From the NCBI GenBank assembly GCA_050736615.1, contig JBOHWL010000098.1, forward strand, positions 1-28,554: a stretch of DNA of 28,554 bases. The letters run 5' to 3'. The stretch is from JBOHWJ01 sp050736615 (GTDB lineage Bacteria > Desulfobacterota > Binatia > Binatales > Binataceae). Made by a program: the position numbers and the translations under genes. This document shows positions 7,975-15,526 of this stretch, piece after piece. The notes below the pieces were generated by a model, which was given only the letters and a program-made list of their open reading frames with translations, was not told the origin of the DNA and made no database searches. Position 1 is the stretch's first letter; every line of letters starts with the position of its first letter.

Positions 7975-8790
7975 ATGACTAAACAAGCGCGACGACGCGG
8001 GGATGCTTTCGCTGGCTATGGAACTGCGGCCCGGGCCAAGCGCATGGGCTTGCTCGCGTGTGGCGCATTACTTGCGCTGGCGATCTGCGGATGCGCGGCA
8101 AATAGCGAATCCAATAACGGCGATGCGCCCGGCGGAGTTCAGAATGCCTCCGCCATGTCGCCCGACCAATGCATGGCCAACGGCGCGATCGAGAAGGCGG
8201 CGGAGAACGACCAGCGCGGCTATATCATTCAGCCGGGCGACGATCTCCAGGTCGGCTTTTATCTGAATCCGGAGTTCAACGACGACGTGACGGTGCGGCC
8301 TGACGGCAAAATCACCTTGCGGCTGGTCGGCGATGTGCAGGCGGCGGGCCAGACGCCGGAGCAATTGGCCAACGCGCTGGACAAGGATTATCTGCGTGAG
8401 TTGCGCAACCCGGGCGCGGTGATTCACGTCAAGAGCATGCCTGATCGCGAAGTCTACGTGCAGGGGCAGGTAAACAAGCCCGGCGAGTTTCCGCTGGAAC
8501 CCGGCATGACGGCGTTGCAGGCGATCAGTGACGCGGGCGGGGAAACGGATGTCGCCAACAAGACGGCCGTGGTGATCCGGCGTGATGCCTGCGGCATTCC
8601 ACGTTCAATCAATATAAGCCTCGCCAACGCGGTTAAGGATCCCAGCGGCGGCGAAGACCTGGCGTTGATGCCGCGCGACATTCTGGTGGTCCCGCGCAGC
8701 AGCATCGGCAGCGTCGATCTGTTCGTGAAGCAGTACATCCGCGACATGCTGCCGGTTGAGCCGTACATGTCGGCGAGTGCGCCCCTCTAG
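7975..8790 (+). CDS. Polysaccharide export lipoprotein (Wza-like, Poly_export/SLBB)
   Basis: This outer-membrane polysaccharide export protein has 271 residues. A basic N-terminus and hydrophobic stretch MGLLACGALLALAICGC (from residue 24) form a lipoprotein signal, with the Cys of ICGC as probable lipidation site. A Poly_export domain follows: YIIQPGDDLQVGFYLNPEFNDD, then VTVRPDGKITLRLVGDVQAAGQTPEQL. Next is an SLBB-type domain: EVYVQGQVNKPGEFPLEPGMTALQAISDAGG. The family forms the outer-membrane end of the Wzx/Wzy-type export channel. The ATG at 7975 gives a 23-residue cytoplasmic leader before the signal; the ATG at 8044 is an equally possible start. It is the first gene of the exopolysaccharide operon, downstream of the sigma-54-type promoter. 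Confidence 0.92.
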   Translation: MTKQARRRGDAFAGYGTAARAKRMGLLACGALLALAICGCAANSESNNGDAPGGVQNASAMSPDQCMANGAIEKAAENDQRGYIIQPGDDLQVGFYLNPEFNDDVTVRPDGKITLRLVGDVQAAGQTPEQLANALDKDYLRELRNPGAVIHVKSMPDREVYVQGQVNKPGEFPLEPGMTALQAISDAGGETDVANKTAVVIRRDACGIPRSINISLANAVKDPSGGEDLALMPRDILVVPRSSIGSVDLFVKQYIRDMLPVEPYMSASAPL

Positions 8791-8860
8791 CGGGTAAGGC
8801 TGAGATGCGAATGTACCGTCGCGGTCGACGTGTAATGTGCCCAATGGGCGGTCTGTCCCG

Positions 8861-10378
8861 ATGAACAAAAAAGACTTGAATTACTGGATCGGGTTGGTTT
8901 TGCGGCGCCGCAAGACGGTGCTGTGGGCGGGCGGGATCGTCTTTGGACTGGTGGTGCTGGCGACGTTTTTGTGGCCGCCGGTGTACGAATCGACCGCCGA
9001 TATCCTGGTGCAGGACAATCGCGCGCAATACCTGGCCTCCTCCGATCTGCGTGACAACACGCCGCAGAACGCCGCCGTCGTAGCCAATCCGGTGACCGAG
9101 GAAGATCTGAATTCCGAGATGCAACTGCTCACCAGCGAGTACCTGGTGAAGCAGGCGATAAAGAGCGTACCCGTGCCGGCGGTTTATCAGAATTACGCGC
9201 GGCGCATGATGAGCTTCGTCGGCGCGGCGATCGACCTCCCGACCACCGGCTATCACCTGATGCACGGCACACCCGAGCTGACGTCGCGCGATATCTGGGC
9301 GATCAAACTCGAGCACCATCTCAAGTCCAATGTGATCAAGCGGTCGGACCTGATCGAGCTGACTTTTAAGGGGCATGACCCCGCGTGGACCAAGGAATTT
9401 CTCGACCGCTTGCTCAACGAATACATGATTTACCACGCGGACATCTCGCACGATCCGCAGGCGCACAAGTTCTTCGAAGAGCAAGCCACCGAATTGCGCA
9501 AGCGCCTCTACGCCTCCGAGGACCAGTTGCGTGCGTTCGAAATCGCGCACGGTATCACCGACCTCGATGGCCAGAGGCAGGCGCTGGTCAATCGCATTTC
9601 CGACGTGCAGATTCAGTATGAACGCAATGGCGCGCAGTTGGCCTCCGCCCACGAGCAGGTGGCGCAGTTGCAGGGTCAGCTCAAAGCAACTCCTCAGCGC
9701 ATCGGGCAGGAAGTGCGCTCGGTGCAGGACGAAGCCTTGGCCCAGCTCAAGCCGCAAGTGATGCAGCTCAAGACTCAGCGCGCCGAACTACTCACGCGTT
9801 ATCAGCCCAATAGCGAACGTATCCAGGAAATCGACGCGCAATTAGACGCCGCTGAGAAGATTCTGGCCAAGGAAGACCACCTCGTGGTGCAGGAGAAGAG
9901 CACCAATCTCAATCCAGTGTGGGTGACGGTCTCGCAGAATCTGGATAGCGCGCAAACCAATGCGGCCGCGCTGAACGCGACCCAAAGTGCGTTAACCGAG
10001 GAGTTGAAGCAGGCGCGCGTTGATTTGATCGCGATGGTCAATAACGGCGTCGCGATGGGCCGTCTGCAGCGCAAGGTGCAAACCGACCAGGAAGCCTATT
10101 TGTCGTACGTGCGCAAGAGCGAAGAGGCGCGCACGGCGCAAGGCTTGAACCTTAACAAGATTCTCAACGTGAGTGTCGCGCAACCGCCGCTGCAGCCCGA
10201 TCGGCCGGTGTTTCCGATCGTCTGGCTGAACCTGATCGCGGGTCTGGTGCTTGGCGCCGGCGTCGGCTTCGGGGCGGCTTATTGGGAGGAGGAGCGGGAT
10301 CCCAAAATCTACTCGGCCGCCGCGATCGCGGAAGCCTGCGGTCTGAACACAATCGCGGTTTTGCGCGAGGAGTCCTGA
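8861..10378 (+). CDS. Wzz/GumC-type polysaccharide chain-length determinant
   Basis: This inner-membrane polysaccharide copolymerase has 505 residues. The N-terminal Wzz domain begins MNKKDLNYWIGLVLRRRKT, with a first membrane helix at about 19-39 and PPVYESTADILVQ just after it. A long periplasmic region rich in Gln/Glu/Leu (about 200-400) looks like coiled coil. A second helix (IVWLNLIAGLVLGAGVGFGAA) lies near the C-terminus, preceded by the Pro-rich PLQPDRPVFP typical of this family. A short cytoplasmic tail SAAAIAEACGLNTIAVL ends it, so no kinase domain is fused. I start at ATG 8861; GTG 8837 would add eight residues before the motif. Neither has a clear Shine-Dalgarno. It should set polymer length together with the exporter upstream. 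Confidence 0.92.
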   Translation: MNKKDLNYWIGLVLRRRKTVLWAGGIVFGLVVLATFLWPPVYESTADILVQDNRAQYLASSDLRDNTPQNAAVVANPVTEEDLNSEMQLLTSEYLVKQAIKSVPVPAVYQNYARRMMSFVGAAIDLPTTGYHLMHGTPELTSRDIWAIKLEHHLKSNVIKRSDLIELTFKGHDPAWTKEFLDRLLNEYMIYHADISHDPQAHKFFEEQATELRKRLYASEDQLRAFEIAHGITDLDGQRQALVNRISDVQIQYERNGAQLASAHEQVAQLQGQLKATPQRIGQEVRSVQDEALAQLKPQVMQLKTQRAELLTRYQPNSERIQEIDAQLDAAEKILAKEDHLVVQEKSTNLNPVWVTVSQNLDSAQTNAAALNATQSALTEELKQARVDLIAMVNNGVAMGRLQRKVQTDQEAYLSYVRKSEEARTAQGLNLNKILNVSVAQPPLQPDRPVFPIVWLNLIAGLVLGAGVGFGAAYWEEERDPKIYSAAAIAEACGLNTIAVLREES

Positions 10379-10415
10379 TGCCGTCGGGCTTGATGGTGGA
10401 GCAGGCGTAACCACG

Positions 10416-11864
10416 ATGTACTACCAGCATTTCGGTCTGAACGGTCCGCCGTTTCAGTTCACGCCGTCGCCCAAGGTGCTTTACATGAGCAAGGCGCATC
10501 GCGAAGCGCTGGCGGCGCTGGAATGGGGGTTGTTGCACGAGCCGAGTGGCTTCACCGTACTCATCGGTGAAACGGGCACCGGCAAAACCACCCTTATCTG
10601 CTCGTTGCTGATGCGTCATTACGACCTGGTGCGGACCGGCTACGTGGCCAATCCCAAACTCGGCTTCGACGAGATGCTGCGGGTGATCATGCGGCAGTTG
10701 GGGATCCACTCCAAGCAGGGGCGGCTCAACACGATTGACGCCTTCAATCGTTACCTCAGCCAGCTCGAAGACGGCGGTCGTGTCGTCATTATCGTCGATG
10801 AAGCCCAGGGACTCAGTGATGAAGCGCTGGAGGAGTTGCGGCTTTTTTCCAACGCGGGCCAGCGCGAGGAGAAACAGCTTCATTTCGTGCTGGTGGGCCA
10901 GCCCGAGTTGATGAAGCGTTTGTCCGCGCATTCGCTGCGCCAATTCAACGAACGGATCGGCGCGCGCGCCATGCTCAATCCGCTCAGCCGCGAAGAAGCC
11001 TTTGCCTATGTGGATTACCGGCTGGCGGCGCATGAGGGCAACGCCAAGCGGATGTTTGGCCGCGGCGCGCTTGAATATTTGGTTGATCACAGCGGGGGCA
11101 TCCCGCGACGGATAAACGTGCTGTGTCACAACGCGATGCTGTTGGCATATTCCGCGGGCGCCAGCCAGATTGATTACCCCGTCGCGCACGCCGCGGTCAC
11201 CGAATTCGAGGATCTGTTTACAACCGCCCGCCAGTTCAATCCCGTCAAGCCGCGCTGGGGCGCGCCGTTGCGACTGGCGGGCGCGGCCCTGGCGCTGGCG
11301 GCGGTGGCGATTTTCGTGGCGGGCGCGGCCTGGTTCTGGTCGGCTCCGTCGCATTCCGATGACGCCGTGGCCAATGCTTTCGCAAGCCAGCCGCCGTCGT
11401 CCAAAATGGCGCGTGAAAACGCGGCGGCGTCGAGCAATGTCCTGACGGACCCGCCGCCCGCCACTTCGCATAACGGCAAAGCTCGGAGCAACCACGGCGA
11501 CGTGCGGACCGCCACGGGAGTATCTCTCGATGGTGCCGGCGGCCCGGAAGCTGGCGACAGCGCGGCGGTGGTGCCCACCGTCAAGCCGATCCAAACCAGC
11601 GCCGGGTCGGTTGCGCCGGTTCATTCGATCCGCAATTCGATGGCTTCGGCTGATGATCCGGCGAACGCGGCCGGGAAGGCCGAGGAGCATCAGATTAAGG
11701 TGAAACACGGCGATACGCTGGCACTCCTCGCGATCAGATATCTGGGTTCCGAAGGGCAGCTTGGCAAGCTGATACATGCCAATCCGCAACTTGCCAACGT
11801 CGATGTAATTTATCCGGGCGAAATCATTCACTTACCCCCGAATGCGACGACGCCACAGGAGTAG
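10416..11864 (+). CDS. ExeA/XrtA-associated AAA ATPase with membrane anchor and C-terminal LysM domain
   Basis: The 482-residue protein starts with the ExeA/GspA-type AAA domain (MYYQHFGLNGPPFQFTPSPK, a start shared with ATPases of XrtA exopolysaccharide loci). Walker A is GETGTGKTT at 51-59, Walker B VVIIVDEAQ at 123-131, and HSGGIPRRINVLC near 225-240 is the arginine-finger region. A single membrane helix follows at about 288-312 (GAALALAAVAIFVAGAAWFWS), then roughly 110 residues of Ala/Ser/Pro-rich linker. The end is a LysM motif (HQIKVKHGDTLALLAIRYLG, then IHANPQL and YPGEIIHLPP). The ATPase should sit in the cytoplasm and LysM in the periplasm, touching peptidoglycan. ExeA proteins carry a different peptidoglycan-binding domain at this place. 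The gene lies between Wzz and the CpsD-like gene. Confidence 0.9.
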   Translation: MYYQHFGLNGPPFQFTPSPKVLYMSKAHREALAALEWGLLHEPSGFTVLIGETGTGKTTLICSLLMRHYDLVRTGYVANPKLGFDEMLRVIMRQLGIHSKQGRLNTIDAFNRYLSQLEDGGRVVIIVDEAQGLSDEALEELRLFSNAGQREEKQLHFVLVGQPELMKRLSAHSLRQFNERIGARAMLNPLSREEAFAYVDYRLAAHEGNAKRMFGRGALEYLVDHSGGIPRRINVLCHNAMLLAYSAGASQIDYPVAHAAVTEFEDLFTTARQFNPVKPRWGAPLRLAGAALALAAVAIFVAGAAWFWSAPSHSDDAVANAFASQPPSSKMARENAAASSNVLTDPPPATSHNGKARSNHGDVRTATGVSLDGAGGPEAGDSAAVVPTVKPIQTSAGSVAPVHSIRNSMASADDPANAAGKAEEHQIKVKHGDTLALLAIRYLGSEGQLGKLIHANPQLANVDVIYPGEIIHLPPNATTPQE

Positions 11865-11867
11865 CGC

Positions 11868-12668
11868 GTGAGCAAGTACTACGACGCGATCAGGCGCACC
11901 ACACCGCGAGCGCATCTGTCGCCCGAGGATCTGAGGCCGCGCAGTGAGTTCGACCCGGTCCTTGAAGAGCGGCCGCGCGAGGCGGAAGCGGGCGAGCAGC
12001 CTCGCCAAACCTCGAATGCGGTGATGCCGCTGCCGGTGGTGCCGGTGGCGTTGAGCGCCACGGCGCGCGCCGAGGAAATCCGCCGGCTCAGTGAGCGGCT
12101 GGCGCCACTGGCGGTGATCGAGCATTCAATGCGCCTGTTGGTGAGCGGTTGCCGCCGCGGTGATGGGGCCTCGACGATTGCGGCCTCGTTGGCGTTGGAC
12201 CTAAGCCAGCGCCTGGCACTCCGCACGCTGCTGGTGGACGCGCATTTGCGCAGTCCTGCGCTCCATCGGATGTTCGGCACGCCGGCCAGCAAAACGCCCG
12301 AAATGCTGCTCGGTGGCGCGGTGCAATTGCGCGCTACCGGCTGGCCGCGGCTGGAGCTGGCAAGTTGTTCGTTGGGCGGCGGTGAATCCGAGCGGCGCGA
12401 ATTGCTCGGCACGTTCGAAAATTTGCTGAACCATTATCAGGCGACAGTGATCGATCTCGGGGTAACGCGCCTGGATGCGCGCATGCTCTCTTTGGCGCGA
12501 CCCGACGATCCGATTCTGCTGGTGGTCCGTTATGGTCATACCGAGCGCCGGGAACTGGCGACGGCGAATGCCGCCTTGCAGGCGGCCAACCGCGCGGTGG
12601 CCGGCGTAATCCTCAACGCTGCAACCAATCCGGTTGCGAAGAAAACTGGGAAGCTCGTCAGGCAATGA
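11868..12668 (+). CDS. CpsD/BY-kinase-like protein with degenerate nucleotide-binding motifs
   Basis: This 266-residue protein has the layout and position of the tyrosine autokinase of exopolysaccharide loci: N-terminus MSKYYDAIRR, a variable linker, then a MinD/CpsD-like fold from about residue 68. The Walker A region reads SGCRRGDGASTIAASLA, where the invariant lysine of G-x-G-K-S/T is Ala101 (codon GCC at 12168). The Walker A' region is LLVDAHLRSP instead of LLVDADLRRP, and the Walker B region is VIDLGVTRLD. There is no tyrosine cluster at the C-terminus. It probably cannot hydrolyse ATP or autophosphorylate and may be a scaffold for Wzz. GTG 11868 is preceded by CAGGAG at 11856-11861, 6 bases upstream. 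It overlaps the next gene by ATGA. Confidence 0.85.
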   Translation: MSKYYDAIRRTTPRAHLSPEDLRPRSEFDPVLEERPREAEAGEQPRQTSNAVMPLPVVPVALSATARAEEIRRLSERLAPLAVIEHSMRLLVSGCRRGDGASTIAASLALDLSQRLALRTLLVDAHLRSPALHRMFGTPASKTPEMLLGGAVQLRATGWPRLELASCSLGGGESERRELLGTFENLLNHYQATVIDLGVTRLDARMLSLARPDDPILLVVRYGHTERRELATANAALQAANRAVAGVILNAATNPVAKKTGKLVRQ

Positions 12669-13774
12669 GTGACGTTGGAAATTTGGTGGATGGAGTTCGG
12701 CCGCTCAAGCCGGCAAACACGAAAAATGGCAGCACCGGGCTCGATGCCCGCTTGGGTGGCCTCGGGGTGGTGGGATTGGGTTACTGGGGACCGAACTGGG
12801 TGCGCAATCTGTATCAGTCGCGGCGTACGCGCCGCGTGGTGGCGTGTGATCTCGACGCCAAGCGCCGCAATCATATTGCCGACCTGTATCCCGGAGTCGA
12901 AACCACCGACAGCTTCGAGCGCCTGCTCGAGGACCCCGCGATCGAGGGGCTCGTGGTGGCGACGCCGGTCAGCACCCATTACAAGCTCGCCCTGCGGGCG
13001 CTTGAGGCCGACAAATCGGTGCTGGTCGAAAAACCGCTCGCGATGTCTCGCGCCGACGCCGCCAGGCTGGTGGGAGTGGCGCGTGATCGCAACCGCGTGC
13101 TGATGGTCGGACATACCTTTCTCTACAGCACGCCGGTACTCAAAGTGCGTGAACTGATCGAAGCGGGCGAACTCGGCGACGTGTTCTACATCAGTTCGAT
13201 TCGCGCCAACCTGGGGCTCTTTCAGCACGATGTCAACGTGGCTTGGGATCTCGCCACCCATGACATCTCAATCATCCTCATGCTGATGGGCCGGATGCCC
13301 GAGGCGGTGAGTTGCCAGGGACAGGGTCATTACAATCCCAAGGTCGAAGACGTGGCACTGCTGACTTTGCGTTTCGCGCGCGATGTCATCGCCTTTATCC
13401 ACGTGAGTTGGCTTGATCCCAACAAGATTCGCCGCACGACGATTGTGGGTTCGCGCAAGATGCTGGTCTATGACGACACGGCGCCGCAGGAAAAGATCCG
13501 AATTTACGACCGTGGCGTAAATGTCCAGCGCTACTACGACACCTTCGGCGAGTTTCAATACTCCTACCGCTATGGCGACGTGCAGATTCCGCGCATTGAG
13601 GAAACCGAGCCGCTGCGCACGGAGTGCGATCATTTCGTCGATTGCATCCGCAGCGGCGCGACGCCCACCACCGACGGACTGGACGGGCTGCGCGTGGTCA
13701 GCGTGCTGGAGGCGGCGAATCTTTCGTTGCGCGAAGGCGGTCGCGCCGTGACCGTGGCCGCTCTCCTGGAGTGA
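12665..13774 (+). CDS. Gfo/Idh/MocA-family oxidoreductase (WlbA/WbpB-like)
   Basis: This is an NAD-dependent sugar dehydrogenase of 369 residues. The Rossmann motif is LGVVGLGYWGPNWVRNL at about 32-48. VVATPVSTHYKLALRALEADKSVLVEKPLA carries the family EKP motif, with the catalytic lysine in VEKPLA. The second domain includes WDLATHDISIILMLMG, with the conserved Asp-His pair. It is most like dehydrogenases acting on nucleotide-linked sugars in O-antigen pathways, such as WlbA/WbpB (UDP-GlcNAcA 3-dehydrogenase). The next two genes match the acetyltransferase and aminotransferase of that pathway, which supports this reading. The ATG overlaps the previous stop (ATGA), implying translational coupling. 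The first 30 residues are variable. Confidence 0.87.
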   Translation: MSDVGNLVDGVRPLKPANTKNGSTGLDARLGGLGVVGLGYWGPNWVRNLYQSRRTRRVVACDLDAKRRNHIADLYPGVETTDSFERLLEDPAIEGLVVATPVSTHYKLALRALEADKSVLVEKPLAMSRADAARLVGVARDRNRVLMVGHTFLYSTPVLKVRELIEAGELGDVFYISSIRANLGLFQHDVNVAWDLATHDISIILMLMGRMPEAVSCQGQGHYNPKVEDVALLTLRFARDVIAFIHVSWLDPNKIRRTTIVGSRKMLVYDDTAPQEKIRIYDRGVNVQRYYDTFGEFQYSYRYGDVQIPRIEETEPLRTECDHFVDCIRSGATPTTDGLDGLRVVSVLEAANLSLREGGRAVTVAALLE

Positions 13775-13781
13775 GCGATCG

Positions 13782-14294
13782 ATGGAAAATGGGTTGCCGC
13801 CTTATGTATGTGTGGCGGACGACGTTCGCCTTGGTCCGCGCGTTCGCTTGGCGTCGTTTGTCAACCTTTACGGCTGCGAACTCGGCGCCGATACGCGGGT
13901 AGGCGCGTTTGTTGAAGTGCAACGCGGCGCGCGCATCGGCGAACGCTGTAAGATCTCCAGCCACACCTTCATCTGTACCGGGGTCGTGATCGAGGACGAA
14001 GTCTTTGTCGGTCATGGCGTGGTCTTCATCAACGACCGCGCACCGCGCGCCACCAATGCCGGCGGCGCGCCGCAGGCCGAGGCCGATTGGCTGCTGGAAC
14101 AGACCATCGTGCGGCGCGCGGTCTCGATCGGCAGCGGCGCGGTGATCATGTGCGGCGTCGAGATAGGAGAAGGCGCGCTGATCGGAGCCGGCGCCGTGGT
14201 GACGCATAACGTGCCGCCAGGCGCGGTGGTGATAGGCAATCCGGGGCGGGTGCGCCGAATTCTGGAGGGGCGGGGAGAAGAGGAGAAGTCATGA
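13782..14294 (+). CDS. Left-handed beta-helix N-acyltransferase (WlbB/WbpD-like)
   Basis: This 170-residue hexapeptide-repeat transferase has repeated [LIV]-G-x4 turns: LGPRVRLASFVNLYGC, LGADTRVGAFVEV, RIGERCKISSHTFICTGVVIEDEVFVGHGVVF, then SIGSGAVIMCGVEIGEGALIGAGAVVTHNVPPGAVVIGNPGR. The insertion NDRAPRATN is typical of WbpD/WlbB, which acetylates the 3-amino group of UDP-2-acetamido-3-amino-uronate. The conserved Asn-Asp stretch supports a nucleotide-sugar substrate. Its place between the dehydrogenase and aminotransferase genes fits this pathway. GGAG lies 10 bases before the ATG. Its stop overlaps the next start (ATGA). The exact substrate is inferred. Confidence 0.88.
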   Translation: MENGLPPYVCVADDVRLGPRVRLASFVNLYGCELGADTRVGAFVEVQRGARIGERCKISSHTFICTGVVIEDEVFVGHGVVFINDRAPRATNAGGAPQAEADWLLEQTIVRRAVSIGSGAVIMCGVEIGEGALIGAGAVVTHNVPPGAVVIGNPGRVRRILEGRGEEEKS

Positions 14295-15523
14295 AGGTAA
14301 AATTTTTGGATCTGGCCGCGCAGAATGACGAAATTCGTGAGGATGTTGACCGCGCGATGGCCGAGATACATCGCAATACCGCCTATATCGGTGGTCCCGC
14401 GGTGGCGGTTTTCGAAGCTGATTTTGCCGCTTATATCGGTGTGCGTCGCGTGATCGGCGTCGGCAGCGGCACCGACGCCCTGCGCTTGGCCTTGCTGGCG
14501 CTGGGCGTTGGCCCCGGTGACGAGGTGATTACGGTGCCGATGACCTTCATCGCCACCGCCGAGGCGATCTATCAAACCGGCGCGCGCCCGGTGTTTGTCG
14601 ACGTTGATGCGGACACCGGCAATATGAGCGTGAGCGCGCTCCGGAACTATCTCGAAGCGGGGCACTGGAGTTCACCCAACGGCCCCAAGGCGATTCTGCC
14701 GGTACATCTGTACGGCACGCCGGCGCCCGCCTTCGAATTGGGCGAAATCGCCGCCAGCTATGGGTTGAAAATGGTCGAGGACGCCTGCCAGGCCCATGGC
14801 GCGCGGCTTTCCAGGGACGGCCAATGGGTGCGCGCGGGGAGCTTGGGCGCGGCCGGATGCTTCAGCTTTTACCCGGGCAAGAATCTGGGCGCATGGGGCG
14901 AAGCGGGTGCGATCGCGACCAACGACGATGAGTTGGCCGAGCGTGCATTGCGGCTGCGCGATCACGGCCGCATTTCCCACTATGCGCACTCCGACATCGG
15001 CTATAACGCACGGCTGGATACGGTTCAGGCGGCGGTCCTGGGCGCCAAGCTCAAGCGGCTGGAGGCATGGAACAGCCGCCGCCGTGAAATCGCCGCCACT
15101 TACAGCAAGATGCTGCGTGGAAGCGGGCTCAGCGTGATGGCGCAATTTCCGGGCGCGGAATCCTGCTATCACCTGTTCGTCATCCGCAGCCAGAAGCGCG
15201 ACACCATTCGCAATTCGCTGCTGGCGAACAACGTCGATTGCGGCATCCATTATCCATTGCCGCTGCATCTGCAGCCCGCGTGCCGCGAATTGGGCTACAA
15301 ACACGGCGATTTCCCCGCCAGCGAAGCAATCGCCGACACGGTGCTGTCGTTACCGATGCATCCGCACCTAAGCGACGCGGAGGTGGTTCGCGTGGTCGAG
15401 GTGGTGCGGCACGCGCTGGAGGGCGTTGAGCCCGGCCGGCCGCGTAAGACTGGAACAGACTTGTTCGCCGGCCGGCATTATGGCAAAGGAGCCGCGTCAA
15501 CCCCCCCCCCACGCGGTGACTAA
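14291..15523 (+). CDS. DegT/DnrJ/EryC1-family PLP aminotransferase (WlbC/WbpE-like)
   Basis: This sugar aminotransferase has 410 residues. It starts MKVKFLDLAAQNDEIREDV, then GSGTDALRLALLALGVGPGDEVI and TFIATAEAI. The cofactor region is MVEDACQAHGA, and the Schiff-base lysine is in FSFYPGKNLGAWGEAGA (around residue 198). The second half shows GYNARLDTVQAAVL. The family transfers an amino group, usually from glutamate, to a keto nucleotide sugar; here the product of the dehydrogenase two genes upstream is the likely substrate. AGGAGA at 14281-14286 precedes the ATG. The last 35 residues (from about GVEPGRP) are a non-conserved tail encoded in part by a run of ten C at 15501-15510. Confidence 0.9.
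   Translation: MKVKFLDLAAQNDEIREDVDRAMAEIHRNTAYIGGPAVAVFEADFAAYIGVRRVIGVGSGTDALRLALLALGVGPGDEVITVPMTFIATAEAIYQTGARPVFVDVDADTGNMSVSALRNYLEAGHWSSPNGPKAILPVHLYGTPAPAFELGEIAASYGLKMVEDACQAHGARLSRDGQWVRAGSLGAAGCFSFYPGKNLGAWGEAGAIATNDDELAERALRLRDHGRISHYAHSDIGYNARLDTVQAAVLGAKLKRLEAWNSRRREIAATYSKMLRGSGLSVMAQFPGAESCYHLFVIRSQKRDTIRNSLLANNVDCGIHYPLPLHLQPACRELGYKHGDFPASEAIADTVLSLPMHPHLSDAEVVRVVEVVRHALEGVEPGRPRKTGTDLFAGRHYGKGAASTPPPRGD
15501..15510 (+). repeat. Homopolymer run of ten C
   Basis: Ten consecutive C bases lie in the codons for the last residues of the aminotransferase, 11 bases before its stop. A one-base slip would change only the non-conserved C-terminal tail and the distance or coupling to the next gene. 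Such runs are prone to sequencing error and to slipped-strand mutation. Confidence 0.9.
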
Positions 15524-15526
15524 CCT

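Noticed and set aside
8633..9757. Open frame of about 374 codons on the - strand opposite the Wzz gene
   Set aside because: The + strand carries a clear Wzz protein; the antisense frame has no recognisable motif or ribosome binding site.
10164..11831. Open frame of about 555 codons on the - strand opposite the ATPase and Wzz genes
   Set aside because: It is the mirror of strongly supported + strand genes in GC-rich DNA, is rich in Arg/His/Gln, and shows no known domain.
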